Source of the DNA: Sulfuricella sp. T08
Lineage (GTDB): Bacteria > Pseudomonadota > Gammaproteobacteria > Burkholderiales > Sulfuricellaceae
Length of the DNA: 64,000 nucleotides
Reading direction: 5' to 3'
Assembly: GCF_000971475.1 (NCBI RefSeq)
Contig: NZ_DF967522.1
Coordinates: 209,403-273,402 of the forward strand
Shown: piece after piece, positions 9,435 to 17,123 of the stretch
Position numbering within the stretch: position 1 is the first letter of the stretch
Layout of the letters: every line of letters starts with the position of its first letter
The notes under the pieces: generated by a model
Databases searched by the model: none
The model's input: only the letters and a program-made list of their open reading frames with translations
Told to the model about the DNA's origin: nothing
Made by a program: the position numbers and the translations under genes

Positions 9435-10841
9435 TCACCTTCCCCCCTTGCCCAACAAGACAACCTGGACCGTATCTATCAGGATGATGATATCCAGGAA
9501 CAGGCTATTATTCTTCACATAGTAAAGGTCATACTGCAGCTTTTCGATGGCATCCCCCACCGAGGCGCCATACTGATAGCGGACCTGAGCCCATCCGGTT
9601 ATCCCCGGCTTGATGCTGTGCCTGGTGTTGTAATAGGGGATCTTGGCGCTGAGCAGGTCAACAAAATAGGGCCTTTCCGGGCGGGGACCCACAAAGCTCA
9701 TTTCCCCTTTCAGCACGTTGAATATCTGGGGAAGCTCGTCTATCCTCAATTTTCGGATAATTCTGCCCACCCTTGTTGTCCGTGGATCATTCGCTGCCGC
9801 CCATTGCGGTTTTCCTTCTTGCTCAGCATCATTTCTCATGCTGCGAAACTTCAGGACCATAAACGTTTCGCCCCCTTTCCCCACCCTTTCCTGCCGAAAA
9901 AGGATAGGCGCACCACTTTCGACGAGAATGCAGAGGGCTGTAACCAGCATGACGGGAAATGTGGCCACCAGAAGGACTACGCTTGCGATCGAGTCGAAAC
10001 CTCGCTTTACGACCCTTCTCAAGAGCCCCTGCTCAAATCCATCGCCAAAGACCAGCCAGCTCGGGTAAAGGGAATCAACCCGGATCTGGCCCCGCTCGCG
10101 TTCATAAAATTTGGCGGCATCGCTCACCGTGACCCCATGCAGCTTGCATTCCAGAAGTTCCTGAATTGGGAAGCCGCCGTTGCGCCGGTCCCCAACCGCG
10201 ACAATGACCTCGCTCACGGTGTATTTATTGACCATGGACCTCAGGAGCCCTTCCGCAGGCAAAATGGAGGGGGAGGGCACCAGATGTTTCTCGCCGGGTA
10301 GCGGCACAAAACCAACGATATTGAATTTATGGCAACCGGGGTCGCTCCCGATCAGATCGCTGAATTCCTTAGCCTTGGCACCCGTGCCCAGCACCATGAC
10401 CCGGGACTCCGAAATTCCTAGGCGGGACCACTTGAAAAAAACGGCCCGCGTCAGAGATATCCCTATCATGGCCAGAAGCAACACTATCCCCAATATACCA
10501 CGACCGAAATAAAGGTCAGGCGCCCAGTAGAAAACCAGACTCATGAGACCCAACCCCAAGGCAAGGGAAGGCATGAGGCGAAGTAAAGTGGCTTTGGGGT
10601 CCGGCCTGGAATCCAGTTGATACATCCCCATCGCCGCCATGCTCATGATCATGACAACGGCATATGTGACGGCCTGGGGAAATAGATCTGTGAGGGCGTC
10701 TGAAAAAAGCTTGGGTTGGTCAAAAAAACGGATTTTTGTCCCCAGGTAAACCGAGGCCATCAGCGCGAACGTTTCCACGCCAAAAAGAAAAATTGCCGTT
10801 GTGGAAATGTGATGATTGGAAATTCGAGCCAACTCAGGCAC
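9435..10841 (-). CDS. PEP-CTERM/exosortase-associated sugar transferase (undecaprenyl-phosphate glycosyl-1-phosphate transferase)
   Basis: The product has 468 residues. The N-terminal half has four to five hydrophobic segments and a CoA/NAD-binding-like region (VMVLGTGAKAKEF). The C-terminal 190 residues are a bacterial sugar transferase domain: KRGFDSIAS start, FRQERVGKGGETF, LKFRSM, RKLRIDELPQIFNVLKG, FVGPRPERP and ITGWAQVRYQYG. Such enzymes (TIGR03013, WcaJ/EpsL type) load the first sugar phosphate onto undecaprenyl phosphate and so initiate EPS repeat synthesis. The start is a GTG. A TTG three codons later is better spaced from the AAGGGAG motif, so the exact N-terminus is open. It is ten bases downstream of the serine protease gene. 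Confidence 0.9.
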   Translation of the reverse strand: MPELARISNHHISTTAIFLFGVETFALMASVYLGTKIRFFDQPKLFSDALTDLFPQAVTYAVVMIMSMAAMGMYQLDSRPDPKATLLRLMPSLALGLGLMSLVFYWAPDLYFGRGILGIVLLLAMIGISLTRAVFFKWSRLGISESRVMVLGTGAKAKEFSDLIGSDPGCHKFNIVGFVPLPGEKHLVPSPSILPAEGLLRSMVNKYTVSEVIVAVGDRRNGGFPIQELLECKLHGVTVSDAAKFYERERGQIRVDSLYPSWLVFGDGFEQGLLRRVVKRGFDSIASVVLLVATFPVMLVTALCILVESGAPILFRQERVGKGGETFMVLKFRSMRNDAEQEGKPQWAAANDPRTTRVGRIIRKLRIDELPQIFNVLKGEMSFVGPRPERPYFVDLLSAKIPYYNTRHSIKPGITGWAQVRYQYGASVGDAIEKLQYDLYYVKNNSLFLDIIILIDTVQVVLLGKGGR

Positions 10842-10851
10842 TCCCTTTTAT

Positions 10852-11676
10852 TTATGGTATTTTCCGGCCCAGCAGATCGTGGATGTAATTTCCGGGAATG
10901 GCGTAGGTTATGCCGCTCGGATGACTGAGGGCGGCTTCCTTCATTCCCTTTACAAACACCATGTTGACGATACCATACACCAACCCGGTTTCAGGATCGT
11001 AGAGAGGGCTTCCGCTGCTGCCGGGATAGGCCGTGCCGTCGAGCTGAAACACTGTATAGGCGGACCGATGCAACTGGCCGATCATCTTTGCGTCGAGCCC
11101 CCGGGAGTTCAGCGCTGGCAACACGACGGGGGTGATCGCGGAAACGATGGCGCGGTGAGTCACCGGATAAAATCCCAGAATCATGCCGATCGGAAACCCG
11201 GTGAAGGCCAATGTCTGTCCCTCCCGGGTCTCGCCCGAATCCCCGAGCTTCATGGCAGGCAGAGCCGGCCCGCTGATCCTCAGCAGAGCCAGATCGTGCT
11301 CCTTGTCTTGGGCAACCGGAGTCGCCGCCCTGAGTTCCGGATTTTTGCCTTTGCCGGTGATCACGACAAGTGACTCCTTGTTCGCGATGTCCAGTGATTC
11401 TGGGACGACGTGGGCGTTGGTGACTACGTGGAGACCGTCATCCAGCACAAAGCCTGTGCCCAGAAAGCTCACTGGCGGGGTACGCGTCTTCTGAAATGTC
11501 CCTACCCCCACAATGGCCGGCTTGATACGTTCTATGGTTTGGACAAGCTCGGTGCCCCAAAGCGGGGAAACAAACAGCAACCCCAGCCCCACGAGGACAA
11601 TGCTTCTGACGCGCCCCAAGTAAAAACCCGGGATTGCCCGGCAGCCATTCATTCGTGTGTTGCTATTCATATCCAT
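10852..11676 (-). CDS. Secreted trypsin-like serine protease
   Basis: The product has 274 residues. A basic N-terminus is followed by a hydrophobic signal segment (about 24-41). The protease domain has all three catalytic residues of a chymotrypsin/trypsin-like fold: His in TNAHVV (about 89), Asp in EHDLALL (about 128) and Ser in PGSSGSPL (about 221). There is no PDZ domain, so it is not a full DegP homolog. It is the first gene of the minus-strand run that continues with the sugar transferase and prsKR, and proteases of this kind recur in exosortase/EPS loci. A role in processing matrix proteins is inferred. Confidence 0.85.
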   Translation of the reverse strand: MDMNSNTRMNGCRAIPGFYLGRVRSIVLVGLGLLFVSPLWGTELVQTIERIKPAIVGVGTFQKTRTPPVSFLGTGFVLDDGLHVVTNAHVVPESLDIANKESLVVITGKGKNPELRAATPVAQDKEHDLALLRISGPALPAMKLGDSGETREGQTLAFTGFPIGMILGFYPVTHRAIVSAITPVVLPALNSRGLDAKMIGQLHRSAYTVFQLDGTAYPGSSGSPLYDPETGLVYGIVNMVFVKGMKEAALSHPSGITYAIPGNYIHDLLGRKIP

Positions 11677-11984
11677 CCCGCTACGATCCCCTGTCGCAAA
11701 AATCAGGCAAACAATTACTCAGTCCCTCTCCATCTACATCAAGAGCCAACATCTCAAAGCCCATTTTTGTTACACAACTGTCGTCTACTTCACTATAGCC
11801 CATAAAAAATGCCCCACGGCGCTCTCTGAACACCCCTTTTTTGTAGCAACGCCAACTTCCGAATGAGACAGGAATACCGAGGATAGATACAGTCCGCAGG
11901 TGTTTGTGAACTATCAAGAATTCTAATTAGGTCTTGGCTTATCAGTAAAGATAAGCACTTCTGAATAGTGGCTGATTCAAGTCC
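11677..11984. other. Intergenic stretch with no supported gene
   Basis: The stretch upstream of the serine protease gene should hold its promoter. I see no convincing RpoN site: the only GG-N10-GC spacing (11821-11834) matches poorly outside the GG/GC. No ORF has a ribosome binding site plus a recognisable product. Confidence 0.5.
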
Positions 11985-12020
11985 GAAGGGCAACAGTGCT
12001 ATGAAGGGCAACAGTGCTAT
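11985..12020. repeat. 18-bp tandem duplication
   Basis: GAAGGGCAACAGTGCTAT occurs twice in immediate succession (11985-12002 and 12003-12020). It lies at the 3' end of the IS30 transposase remnant, where it would duplicate six residues without shifting the frame. Confidence 0.9.
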
Positions 12021-12500
12021 GACAGGAGTGTAACTGTTTCATGTAGACCTCGTGTGATGTTTTAAAACCGTGGCATCTTCTGGGGCGGTGATTGAGTCGA
12101 TGCATGACGAATGCGACCCGCTCGGGTATAGGAATCAAAGTACATCTTCTTCGGAAAGAACTGTCGGATCTGGCTGACCCCGTTCTCGGTGGCGCCGCGT
12201 TCCCAGGAGATGCAGGGATGAACGAAAGAATAGTTCTGCGACGAATTTTACGGCGAACCGAGAGAAGCGAGACGAACGCTCTTTACGATAAATAGAGGCC
12301 TGCTTCTGTCCAGCGCCCATGACCAAGCCCGTCTCCCAGTCGAAAAATTCTGGCGGCTGTCGACAATGGCCGTGCGTTGTTCGATCGATACCTGGCTGGG
12401 AATTGTGACGCGTCGCTCTCGTCCTTCCTACGCTTCATGCGAGCCTTCTGATAGCGCAGGGTGCGATACAGCGCGCCTCCGGCGCGGGAGGTCAGCCTAG
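12000..12500 (-). pseudogene. IS30-family transposase remnant, frameshifted
   Basis: Read on the minus strand in changing frames, this stretch gives successive landmarks of IS30 transposases in the right order: GGALYRTLRYQK, then PSQVSIEQRTAIVDSRQ, then an ERSSRF block, then WERGATENG...IRQFFPKKM, then LNHRPRRCHGFKTSHEVYMKQL at the end. At least two frame changes separate them, and the N-terminal third and the DDE catalytic context are damaged or absent, so no active transposase can be made. Terminal inverted repeats were not identified. It sits between the EPS gene run and the lytic transglycosylase and marks past mobile-element insertion in the accessory locus. Confidence 0.8.
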
Positions 12501-12619
12501 ATTGCTCGTGCCTGACGGCGGACTGTCCATTGACCTTGGGGTAGCCGGAGATCTTTTGCAGACGCCAGATCTCCTCAAGTTTGAAGTATCCAATTCAAAC
12601 CAGGGAGACGGCTACTGGT

Positions 12620-13537
12620 TTATTGATGATAGTTAACCGGCAACGCCACAAATGATGACGTCTCCGCCAGGCTGGGCAGGAAGGGGTGGGTGGGTTTCCC
12701 GTAAAGGACCGTGATTTTTCGCACGTAGTCCCTCGTTTCGGGATAGGGGGGAATCCCGCGATGCCTTTCCACCGCCCGCTCCCCCGCGTTGTAGGCCGCG
12801 GCTACCAGCGGCACGTTGCCCTTAAAGAACGACAGCAGCCATTGCAGGTAGGCCAGCCCACCCTTGATGTTTTGCGCCGGATCGAAGGCATTTTTGACGT
12901 TAAAACGATGGGCCGTTTCGGGTATGAGTTGCATCAGACCTTGTGCGTTTTTAGGCGATATTGCTCGCACGTTGAAACCGGATTCGACCGATATAATCGC
13001 CAAAACCAGCTTGGGATCTACCGAGTAGCTGGGCGACAGTTGTTGCACCAGGTCGAAGATGGGACCTTTCGGATAGGCCTTTGAATCCACCTGCTCCGGG
13101 GTGTTTCCCGTTTCCGGCGCGAATTCCTCGGGCAACAAACAGCTTGGCAGCGGTGTCGTTGCAGAAGAGCGGATATAGCGTACCATTTCCCGCGCGTGGC
13201 CATGCCCCTGTTCGGCCGCCATTGCGAACAACTGCGCGGCCACCCCATCATCCCGGGAAACGCCACGTCCATTGGCATACATCCATCCTAGGGCAAACTG
13301 GGCATCGGCAAAGCCAAGACGGGCGGCACGACAATACAAATCTGCGGCCTTGGCATAATTCCGCGCCACGCCTTCGGCGTGTTCGTACTTTAGAGCCAGA
13401 GCGACCAGCGCTTCTGGATTCTCCAAACTCGCTACCGGCACCGCCGGGAGCGAACGAGGATTGCTGTCGGCGGCTGCGCCGCCGACACACAAGGCCCACG
13501 CTGCCAGCGCCACCAAGAACTTGCCCGAAAAAACCAT
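12620..13537 (-). CDS. Secreted lytic transglycosylase with Sel1-like repeats
   Basis: The product has 305 residues. A signal peptide ends near residue 23. Two Sel1-like repeats follow (about 42-115; LYCRAARLGFADAQFALGWM is typical), then a C-terminal SLT lysozyme-like domain (about 160-285). The catalytic Glu lies in SVESGFN (about 185), with SPKNAQGLMQLIPETA and VAAAYNAGERAV as further signatures. It would cleave the glycan strands of peptidoglycan in the periplasm, perhaps opening the wall for secretion or EPS machinery. It is monocistronic, is transcribed away from prsT, and has a close sigma-54 promoter match 45 bases upstream, which ties it to the PrsKR system. Confidence 0.87.
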   Translation of the reverse strand: MVFSGKFLVALAAWALCVGGAAADSNPRSLPAVPVASLENPEALVALALKYEHAEGVARNYAKAADLYCRAARLGFADAQFALGWMYANGRGVSRDDGVAAQLFAMAAEQGHGHAREMVRYIRSSATTPLPSCLLPEEFAPETGNTPEQVDSKAYPKGPIFDLVQQLSPSYSVDPKLVLAIISVESGFNVRAISPKNAQGLMQLIPETAHRFNVKNAFDPAQNIKGGLAYLQWLLSFFKGNVPLVAAAYNAGERAVERHRGIPPYPETRDYVRKITVLYGKPTHPFLPSLAETSSFVALPVNYHQ

Positions 13538-13579
13538 TGCAACTCACCACATATTTTATTCTAGACTGGTGAATACAAC

Positions 13580-13595
13580 CGCAAGTTTCGCGCCA
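13580..13595 (-). promoter_or_regulatory. Sigma-54 (-24/-12) promoter for the lytic transglycosylase
   Basis: On the minus strand the site reads TGGCGCGAAACTTGCG. GG and GC are exactly 10 bases apart, and the RpoN consensus TGGCAC-N5-TTGC is matched except for one internal base. It gives a leader of about 30 bases before the ATG at 13537. Confidence 0.72.
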
Positions 13596-14077
13596 AAACA
13601 TGATTTACTATTAATTACAACGGATTAACATATGGCACTGGATGCTGGGCTGCGGAGTATGTAAAAAATATCGACATAACTCGAGTCTTGGCATCATCAA
13701 CTCAGACACCAAATATCTCTGCCATTCCAGACGCGGATACACCCTGGAAGCCCGCAAAAATCCAATAGATCCCCCTCTTCGTGGAATTCAAAATAGGCAG
13801 CCGCAATGTTGACAGCCCGGATTAATCCTGCATGAAGTAACTCACTCACTTGCATTCTGTTGTAAGAAATTCCGACAGCCATGACGGTGGCAAGCTTGAC
13901 TACACTTTGGTCAAGGTCTATTAATAAACATATAAAATGTGTTTATATAGAATCTTTCTCCATTCCAGTCCGAATCTAAACTGCCGGTCCTTTCAAACAT
14001 TGCGGCAAAAGAGATACCATGTGAGACTGAGTCGCCAAGCCAACCTCTTGCTGATAGAAAGAGAGAATAAAGTACGT
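13596..14077. other. Divergent intergenic region between transglycosylase and prsT
   Basis: About 480 bases without a supported gene. It contains the PrsR-type box at 13862-13876, and at 13666-13685 a 20-base element that recurs, with two differences, at 33975-33994. The prsT promoter must lie here, but no RpoN site in the plus direction was found. Confidence 0.6.
13862..13876 (-). promoter_or_regulatory. PrsR-type upstream box (exact match)
   Basis: On the minus strand this is GTCGGAATTTCTTAC, an exact GTCGGAA-N4-TTAC. It lies between the divergent transglycosylase and prsT genes, 267 bases upstream of the transglycosylase's sigma-54 site and about 200 bases upstream of the prsT start. It could serve either gene. 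PrsR binding is inferred. Confidence 0.55.
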
Positions 14078-16879
14078 ATGCATAATTTTGGCAGCAATAT
14101 GCAGGCAAACAGATTGGTGATGCTTTCGACGCTTGCCGTGCTAATAGGGGGAGGAACAATCGCCTGTAGCAAAATCGAAAACACCCAGGCGCTGGTCTCT
14201 CAAGCCAAGCAGTTTCAGAAAAATGGGGACAACCAGGCCGCCATTATTCAGCTTAAGAACGCCTTGCAGAAAACCCCAGACGATGCCGAAGCCCGCTATC
14301 TCTTAGGCATGACTTATCAGGAAACCGGCGATCCTGCTTCGGCCGAGAAAGAACTACGCAAGGCCCTGGCGCTAGGCATGAGCCATGACAAGGTGACGCC
14401 GGGCTTGGGGAAGGCATTGCTGATGCAAGGGCAATTCCAGAACGTTCTGGATGAAACAGGCCAAGCCACCACCAAGGGGCCAGCCTCCCCAGAAATACTG
14501 GGCTTGCGCGGAAACGCCTATCTCGCTCTAGGCAAACACCAGGATGCCAAGCTATCATTCGAGCAGGCCCTCCAGGCCAGAGCTGACTTTGCCGATGCCC
14601 TGCTCGGGATGGCCCGTCTCGCCATCGCGGACAAAGACATCGAGGCTGCTATGCGCTTCACCGATCTCGCGGTGGACAAAAACCCGAAAAATATCGATGC
14701 TCGGCTTTTCAAGGGCGACCTGCTTCGAGCCCAAGGGAAGATCGAACCTGCCCTGGACGCCTACGGCGAAACTCTGAAGATCATGCCGGAAAACACTCCG
14801 GCGCGCCTGAGCAGAGCGTCTGTAGAACTTGCCGCCGGGAAATTTGACGCGGCCCGTGCCGATATCGAGGCGGCGCGCAGCAAGGCGCCGAAGAACCTGA
14901 TGGTCGATTATCTGCAGGCGCTGCTCGATTTCCGCCAGGGGAAACACGCCGCAGCGCGTGATTCCCTTCAGCAGATACTGCGCGTCGCGCCCAACCATAT
15001 GCCCAGCGTGCTGCTTGCAGGCGCAGTCCAATTTTCCCTGGGCTCGCTGCAACAGGCCGAACAACATCTGAAAAACTATCTGGGCAAAGACCCGAACAAC
15101 CTCTATGCGCGCAAACTGCTGGCCACAACCCAATTGCGGCAGGGGCAACCGGACGATGCTGCTCGCACGCTTGTGCCGCTTGATCCAGAACACTCGAACG
15201 ACGCAGGCGTGCACGTAATCGCGGCTGAAATCGCCCTCGCGAAAAAACAGTTCGCACAAGCCTCAGAGCACTTCGAAAAAGCCGCGCAGATCAACCCGAG
15301 TAGCGCCGCCATCCGCACCGAGCTGGGCCTTTCGCGTATTGTGCAAGGCGACAAGCGTGCGCTCGCCGACCTGCAAATCGCCTCCGGACTGGAGGGTGAA
15401 AGTGGTCGCGCCGATATCCTCATCGTCCTCAGCCAGATCAAAAACCAGCAATACGACGCGGCACTCACCAGCATCGCCGTGCTGGAAAAGAAAATGCCGC
15501 AAAGTCCTTTGCCGTGGAATTACCGGGGCGCGGCCTACCTTGGCAAAAAAGATATCGCAAAAGCGCGCGACAGTCTCGAACACGCGCTCAAACTCGATCC
15601 CAAATTTTTCCCTGCTGCCGCCAATCTCGCCCAGCTTGATCTCAAGGACGGACAGGCCACGAATGCGCGCAAACGCTTCGAGGACATTCTCAAAGCCGAG
15701 CCCAAACATCTCCTGGCCATGCTGGCCATGGCTGATCTGAGTCTGCGCCAGAAAGACGAAAAAGCTTACACCAGCTGGCTGGAGAAAGCCGCCAGCGCCA
15801 ACCCGCAAGCCATCCAGCCGCATTTACTACTGGCGCACTATCTGCTAGCTAAAGGCGAAAATGCCAAAGCCGTGCTCGCCGCGCGCGAAGCGGTCAACGC
15901 CCAACCCAAAAATCCGGCTGCACTCGACCTGCTCGGCACCAGCCAGTTCGCCAGCAAAGACCTAGGCAACGCCTTGGACACCTATCGCAAACTCGCCGAT
16001 CAACTCCCCAACCAGGCTGAACCGCGATTGAAACTCGCCCAGGTTCAGATAGCGATGAAGCAAACCGGAGACGCGCGCAAAACCCTGCAAGAGGCGCTGG
16101 GGATGAAACCCGATTTGATCGAGGCGCAACTCATGCTCGGCGGCCTTGAAATCCAGTCTGCGCGGTATGACGAGGCGCAGAAAATCGCCAAACAGATCCA
16201 GCAGCAAAAGCCCGCCTCCCCAGCGGGACTGGTACTGGAAGGCGACACGGCACTGGCGCGCAAGCAATATCCCGCTGCGCTCGCTGCATTTGAACGCGCG
16301 CACAAACTCTCGCCCTCTCCTGCCACGCTGATTCGTCTGCACCAGGCGCTGGCCGGTGCCGGTCGATTTGAGGAAGGGGAAAAGCAGCTTGCCACCTGGC
16401 TTGCCAGCCATCCGCAGGACGGCGGAACCCGTCTTTATCTGGCGGAGCGCCTGATCACACGCGGCGCATTCAAGGCGGCCTCGGAACATTACCTGCTCCT
16501 GAATCAGCAAAACCCAGGTAACCTTGTCGTGCTCAACAATCTCGCCTGGGCGCTGTCGGAACTCAAAGACAGTCGCGCACTTTCGTTTGCCGATCAGGCA
16601 TTGAAGCTTCAACCCAACAATCCCACCATACTGGACACCTACGGCTGGCTGCTGACCCAGTCCGGACAGCCCGCCAAGGGTCTTGACCCCCTTCGCCGCG
16701 CCGTCTCGCAGGCGCCGGACGTTGCCGAGATTCGCTGGCATTTGGCGGCTACACTGGCGAAATCGGGCGATACCGCGCATGCCCGTCAGGAACTGGAACG
16801 GCTGCTTGCCAGCGGGGTTGCCTTTCCCCATGAGAAAGAAGCGCAAAACATGCTTAAGCAACTGCAAGGCGGCAAATGA
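14078..16879 (+). CDS. prsT: PEP-CTERM system TPR-repeat lipoprotein PrsT (copy 1)
   Basis: The product has 933 residues from the ATG at 14078. The frame is open further upstream, but this start gives a lipoprotein signal sequence (MLSTLAVLIGGGTIACSK, modified Cys about residue 28). The rest is a continuous array of about 20 or more tetratricopeptide repeats, each about 34 residues, with the usual A-x(6)-G/A-x(2)-A/Y spacing. This is the architecture of TIGR02917 proteins, which occur only with exosortase/EPS loci and probably act as a periplasmic or outer-membrane-attached scaffold for polysaccharide export. A paralog with the same layout follows 245 bases downstream. Confidence 0.9.
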   Translation: MHNFGSNMQANRLVMLSTLAVLIGGGTIACSKIENTQALVSQAKQFQKNGDNQAAIIQLKNALQKTPDDAEARYLLGMTYQETGDPASAEKELRKALALGMSHDKVTPGLGKALLMQGQFQNVLDETGQATTKGPASPEILGLRGNAYLALGKHQDAKLSFEQALQARADFADALLGMARLAIADKDIEAAMRFTDLAVDKNPKNIDARLFKGDLLRAQGKIEPALDAYGETLKIMPENTPARLSRASVELAAGKFDAARADIEAARSKAPKNLMVDYLQALLDFRQGKHAAARDSLQQILRVAPNHMPSVLLAGAVQFSLGSLQQAEQHLKNYLGKDPNNLYARKLLATTQLRQGQPDDAARTLVPLDPEHSNDAGVHVIAAEIALAKKQFAQASEHFEKAAQINPSSAAIRTELGLSRIVQGDKRALADLQIASGLEGESGRADILIVLSQIKNQQYDAALTSIAVLEKKMPQSPLPWNYRGAAYLGKKDIAKARDSLEHALKLDPKFFPAAANLAQLDLKDGQATNARKRFEDILKAEPKHLLAMLAMADLSLRQKDEKAYTSWLEKAASANPQAIQPHLLLAHYLLAKGENAKAVLAAREAVNAQPKNPAALDLLGTSQFASKDLGNALDTYRKLADQLPNQAEPRLKLAQVQIAMKQTGDARKTLQEALGMKPDLIEAQLMLGGLEIQSARYDEAQKIAKQIQQQKPASPAGLVLEGDTALARKQYPAALAAFERAHKLSPSPATLIRLHQALAGAGRFEEGEKQLATWLASHPQDGGTRLYLAERLITRGAFKAASEHYLLLNQQNPGNLVVLNNLAWALSELKDSRALSFADQALKLQPNNPTILDTYGWLLTQSGQPAKGLDPLRRAVSQAPDVAEIRWHLAATLAKSGDTAHARQELERLLASGVAFPHEKEAQNMLKQLQGGK

Positions 16880-16925
16880 TGAGGTTATTCCAATTCCAGA
16901 TAGAAATGCCGCGTGTGGCCCCCGC

Positions 16926-17050
16926 CACCGTTCGTCCTGAGTCTGTCGAAGGACGGTTCGACAAGCTCACCGCGAACGGGACTCAGGGGAGACTTGCTTC
17001 GACAATGCCTTTAGTCCTGAGCGAAGCCGAAGGGTCAGGGCGAACGGATT
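16926..17050. repeat. Composite REP-like intergenic repeat
   Basis: Several related and inverted fragments of one unit lie between the two prsT genes: TTCGTCCTGAGTCTGTCGAA, then GGTTCGACAAGCTCACCG, then TTAGTCCTGAGCGAAG, then AGGGTCAGGGCGAACGGA. They can pair as hairpins. The unit (TTCGACAAGCTCAGGGCGAACGG-like) is a familiar dispersed REP-type repeat of betaproteobacterial genomes. It may stabilise or separate the two prsT messages. Confidence 0.7.
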
Positions 17051-17123
17051 TACTTCTTCTGCGGGAGGCTGAAATTTGATTACCCACTGTATTTCACATA
17101 GAACCATGATGAAGGAGAGCAAA

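Noticed and set aside
11821-11834. GG-N10-GC spacing upstream of the serine protease gene (minus strand)
   Set aside because: Apart from the GG and GC, both halves differ from TGGCAC and TTGC, so it is not a credible RpoN site.
11681-11917. 78-codon minus-strand frame ending just before the serine protease gene
   Set aside because: No signal, domain or ribosome binding site. Adjacency alone does not support it.
13697-13882. 61-codon minus-strand frame between the transglycosylase and prsT
   Set aside because: No ribosome binding site and no recognisable product, and it overlaps the regulatory box at 13862.
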